In this document: piece after piece, positions 22,677 to 24,882 of the stretch
Layout of the letters: the number at the start of each line of letters is the position of its first letter
How positions within the stretch are numbered: the stretch's first letter is position 1
Position numbers and translations under genes: made by a program
The notes under the pieces: model-generated
What the model was told of the DNA's origin: nothing
Database searches by the model: none
What the model saw: the letters and a program-made list of their open reading frames with translations, nothing else
Source of the DNA: Fusobacteriaceae bacterium
GTDB taxonomy: Bacteria > Fusobacteriota > Fusobacteriia > Fusobacteriales > Fusobacteriaceae
NCBI GenBank assembly: GCA_016938425.1
Contig: JAFGUR010000172.1
Span: forward strand, 1-24,882
Length of the DNA stretch: 24,882 bases
Reading direction: 5' to 3'

Positions 22677-23435
22677 GTGATACAAATTAAAAAAATTATT
22701 ATTTATTTTATTTTGATAACCTTTATTTTTTCAAAGGAAATAGATAAAGTTGCAGATTTAATATTTAAAAATGAAGCTGGTGGTAAAAAAGAGAATTTAA
22801 TTGTTTGGAATAAAGGTGAAGAGTTTTCATCTTTAGGAATAGGCCATTTTATTTGGTATCCTAAAAATTATGAAGGTAATTTTGAAGAATCTTATCCGAA
22901 ATTAAAAAATTATTTAATTTTGAAGGGATATGTATTACCAAATTTATTAAATAATCCAGATGCACCTTGGGATACAAAAGAGGAATTTGAAAAATTTAAG
23001 ATGACAAAAGAATTTAAAGAATTAACAGATTTTCTTTATGAAACAAGAGGAGTTCAAGCAGATTTTATTAAAATTAGAGCTGAAGAATCTTTAAATAAAA
23101 TATTGGTTTATGCAGAGAATCCAGAAAAAATTAAAAAAGCTTTTTATGAGGTATATAATTCACCCTTTGGAGCTTATCCGATAATTGATTATGTTAACTT
23201 TAAAGGAGAAGGAATAAAAGATACGGAAAAGTATAAAAATCAAGGTTGGGGACTTTTACAAGTTTTAGAACAAGTTTCTGAAAATAATAAAAAGATAAGT
23301 CCAACAGAGAAATTTATAGAGGGTGCAAAATTTGTTTTAACAAGAAGAGTAAAAAATTCTGATCCCAAAAGAGGAGAGAAAAGATGGCTAAAAGGTTGGA
23401 TTAATAGAGTAGAAACATATAAAATTGAAAACTAA
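22677..23435 (+). CDS. Exported protein with lysozyme-like Glu...SLGIGH motif
   Basis: A 252-residue protein with an N-terminal signal peptide (Lys pair, then IIIYFILITFIF, probable cleavage near Ser19). The mature start resembles phage-type (GH24) lysozymes: Glu33 in KNEAGGK could be the catalytic acid, and WNKGEEFSSLGIGH (44-57) lines up without gaps with the T4 lysozyme segment ending TIGIGH. The Asp nucleophile position of T4 is not kept. A peptidoglycan-related hydrolase is thus possible, by motif only. The GTG start is uncertain: AAGGAAGTGAT, nearly a perfect anti-SD match, covers it, and an in-frame ATT at 22686 followed by AAA AAA ATT would give a classic signal peptide start. It is divergent from the PLAT protein and 10 bp ahead of the peptidase gene, so it is probably co-transcribed with the latter. 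Confidence 0.72.
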   Translation: MIQIKKIIIYFILITFIFSKEIDKVADLIFKNEAGGKKENLIVWNKGEEFSSLGIGHFIWYPKNYEGNFEESYPKLKNYLILKGYVLPNLLNNPDAPWDTKEEFEKFKMTKEFKELTDFLYETRGVQADFIKIRAEESLNKILVYAENPEKIKKAFYEVYNSPFGAYPIIDYVNFKGEGIKDTEKYKNQGWGLLQVLEQVSENNKKISPTEKFIEGAKFVLTRRVKNSDPKRGEKRWLKGWINRVETYKIEN

Positions 23436-23445
23436 GGAGAAAAAT

Positions 23446-24510
23446 ATGAAATTAAAAAAACTAATAGAAGATTATGATATTGAAGCAGTTTTAATATCAA
23501 GTAAATATTCTTTAAGATATTTTACAGGATTTACAGGGACAACAGGGATAGCTCTTGCTTTTGCAGAAAAAAGATTTTTCTTTACAGATTTTAGATATGT
23601 AGTTCAAGCAAAAGAACAAGTAGAGCCTAATGGATTTACAGTTGTTAAAGTTGAAAGAGGAGCAATTGATACTTTAGCAGAGTATATAAAAAATAGTGGA
23701 GTAAAAAAATTAGGGGTAGAAGATAAACATGTAACAATAGCAGAATATTCAGATTACAAATCAAAATTTGAAGATATAAACTTTGTGAGTTTAGGAGATT
23801 CCCTTGAAAAAATAAGAATGATAAAAAGAGAAGATGAAATAGATAAAATAAAAAAAGCTGTAGAAATAGCAGATGAAGTTTTTAAGTTAGTTGTTCCTGA
23901 AATAAAAGAAGGGGTAACAGAAAAATATCTATCGAATTTTATGGAATATCATATGAAAAGACTAGGTGGAGAAGGGCCTTCTTTTGAAACAATAATTGCT
24001 TCAAATTACCGTTCGGCTTTACCTCATGGAGTAGCTTCTGATAAAAAAATAGAAAAAGAAGGTTTTGTAAAATTTGATTTTGGAGTTTATTATGATGGAT
24101 ATGTTTCTGATATAACAAGAACTGTTTATTACGGAGAGAATCCAAGTGAAAAACATTTAGAAATATATAATATAGTTTTAGAAGCTCAGAAATTAGCTTG
24201 TTCATCAGTAAAACCTGGAATAACTTGTTCTGAATTAGATAAAATTGCCAGAGATTATATAACAGAAAAAGGCTATGGAGATTATTTTGGACATGGTTTA
24301 GGACATGGAATTGGTGTAGAAATTCATGAATTTCCTTATGTAAATGCAAAAACAGAAACTATTTTAGAAGAAGGAATGATAATAACTATTGAACCTGGGA
24401 TATATTTAGAAGGTTTCGGAGGAGTAAGAATAGAAGATGATGTTGTAGTAAGAAAAAATGGTGGGGAAATTTTAAATAAAACTTCAAAAGAATTAATGAT
24501 TTTAAAATAA
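23446..24510 (+). CDS. M24B metallopeptidase, Xaa-Pro aminopeptidase/dipeptidase type
   Basis: A cytoplasmic 'pita-bread' peptidase of 354 residues, cleaving N-terminal residues before proline. N-terminal creatinase-like domain ~1-125 (SKYSLRYFTGFTG); catalytic domain ~130-354. All five dinuclear-metal ligands are visible: Asp211 (FDFG), Asp222 (SDITRT), His287 (GHGLGHGIG), Glu316 (TIEPGIY) and Glu330 (GVRIEDD). His283 and other shell residues are present. I use ATG 23446 with AAGGAG 6 nt upstream; the TTG at 23425 in frame lies inside the preceding gene. Short form, as in many Firmicutes/Fusobacteria PepP/PepQ-like enzymes. Last gene of its transcript. Confidence 0.94.
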   Translation: MKLKKLIEDYDIEAVLISSKYSLRYFTGFTGTTGIALAFAEKRFFFTDFRYVVQAKEQVEPNGFTVVKVERGAIDTLAEYIKNSGVKKLGVEDKHVTIAEYSDYKSKFEDINFVSLGDSLEKIRMIKREDEIDKIKKAVEIADEVFKLVVPEIKEGVTEKYLSNFMEYHMKRLGGEGPSFETIIASNYRSALPHGVASDKKIEKEGFVKFDFGVYYDGYVSDITRTVYYGENPSEKHLEIYNIVLEAQKLACSSVKPGITCSELDKIARDYITEKGYGDYFGHGLGHGIGVEIHEFPYVNAKTETILEEGMIITIEPGIYLEGFGGVRIEDDVVVRKNGGEILNKTSKELMILK

Positions 24511-24534
24511 AGGGGAAGTCCCCTTTATTTTTTT
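24505..24534. terminator. Rho-independent terminator between convergent genes
   Basis: An 11-bp stem AAATAAAGGGG (24505-24515) pairs with 24520-24530, loop AAGT, T7 tail. It contains the peptidase stop codon, and the convergent gene's stop is in the other arm. Confidence 0.88.
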
Positions 24535-24882
24535 AAATCAAGTATAAACAAATCAAGTAACGTGGAAATTTCTTTGTAATTTCCTTCAAAAGTTATAGGA
24601 TTATTATCAAGGGACGAAGAGTAAATAAATACATAATAGTTATTTTTAACTTCTTCCAAAGAAATATCAATTTGTAAATTTTCAAATGAATTATTAAAGA
24701 TAAGACTAGATTTATCAATAAAATTATCAAATTCTGGATTCATTCTAATATTTTTTTCAAATCTTTTATTAAGGTTCTTATTTGTAATGATTAAAGGGTT
24801 ACCTTGATAATTCAATTTAAGATTTTTAAGTTCACCATTGATTTCTTTTTCGGTAGAAGCACTGATGGTGGATGAAATGATA
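24525..24882 (-). CDS. Exported small protein of unknown function (partial, 5' end outside window)
   Basis: The frame has no stop up to the right edge, so the gene starts outside; the TTG at 24815 is not a convincing start. The visible N-terminal part reads IISSTSISASTEKEINGELK, which looks like the end of a signal peptide with cleavage after SISA. The remaining ~100 residues (KLNYQGNPLIITNKNL...LIFNNSFENLQIDISLEEVKNNYYVFIYSSS) look beta-rich and Asn-rich, without a recognised domain. Periplasmic or outer-membrane-associated location is inferred. Confidence 0.7.
   Translation of the reverse strand, partial: IISSTISASTEKEINGELKNLKLNYQGNPLIITNKNLNKRFEKNIRMNPEFDNFIDKSSLIFNNSFENLQIDISLEEVKNNYYVFIYSSSLDNNPITFEGNYKEISTLLDLFILDLKK

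Noticed and set aside
23939..24349. 136-codon open frame antisense to the M24 peptidase
   Set aside because: Shadow of a strongly supported gene with all metal ligands; no ribosome binding site.

Overview
The window is very AT-rich DNA. Strong AGGAGG-type ribosome binding sites, short intergenic gaps and Lys/Asn/Ile-rich proteins suggest a low-GC anaerobe. My best guess is Fusobacteriota (Fusobacterium/Cetobacterium-like), inferred from composition and gene content only; a low-GC Firmicute is not excluded. No rRNA, tRNA, CRISPR array or transposase gene was seen.

Layout. (1) 1-525: the C-terminal end of a protein, probably a chemoreceptor, carrying a complete hemerythrin domain; it runs off the left edge. 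(2) 548-8335: an alpha-glucoside utilisation locus. A leftward operon encodes a lipoprotein sugar-binding protein, two CUT1-type permeases and a GH13 oligo-1,6-glucosidase. A divergent LacI-family regulator follows, then a second GH13 alpha-glucosidase. Two copies of a near-perfect operator, TGCAANCGNTTGCA, lie in the 5' regions of the leftward operon and of the second glucosidase, which links them into one local regulon. No transport ATPase is encoded here. (3) 8558-12166: small single genes: a YiiD-type thioesterase-like protein, two unrecognised proteins, a TsaA/TrmO-like protein, and a divergent pair of QorB-like NAD(P)-binding oxidoreductase and single-cysteine HxlR regulator. (4) 12410-14443: a Cache-domain chemoreceptor on the minus strand. 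(5) 14575-20245: a phosphate operon, pstC-pstA-pstB-phoU-phoB-phoR, preceded by four TTTAC/TTTAT units spaced exactly 11 bp (a Pho box). pstS is absent here. phoR appears to need a non-canonical ATT start to include its first membrane helix. (6) 20413-23435: a divergent pair. One member is a 666-residue protein with a papain/C39-like N-terminus, about six beta-propeller-like repeats and a C-terminal PLAT domain. The other is an exported protein with a lysozyme-like Glu...SLGIGH motif. (7) 23446-24510: an M24B aminopeptidase (Xaa-Pro type). Then 24525-24882 is the C-terminal part of an exported small protein that runs off the right edge.

How the genes work together. In region 2 imported alpha-glucosides would be split by two enzymes whose residue after the catalytic Asp differs (Val versus Ala), predicting alpha-1,6 and alpha-1,4 preference, both under one LacI-type repressor. 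In region 5 the PhoR-PhoB pair would act on the Pho box in front of its own operon.

The most unusual locus is the cysteine-protease-like/propeller/PLAT protein. It has a canonical -1 slippery heptamer (TTTAAAA) two codons before its stop, and the -1 frame stays open for another 35 codons up to just before the shared terminator. Several gene starts were moved from the longest-ORF start because a Shine-Dalgarno sequence or operator lies inside the longer reading frame.
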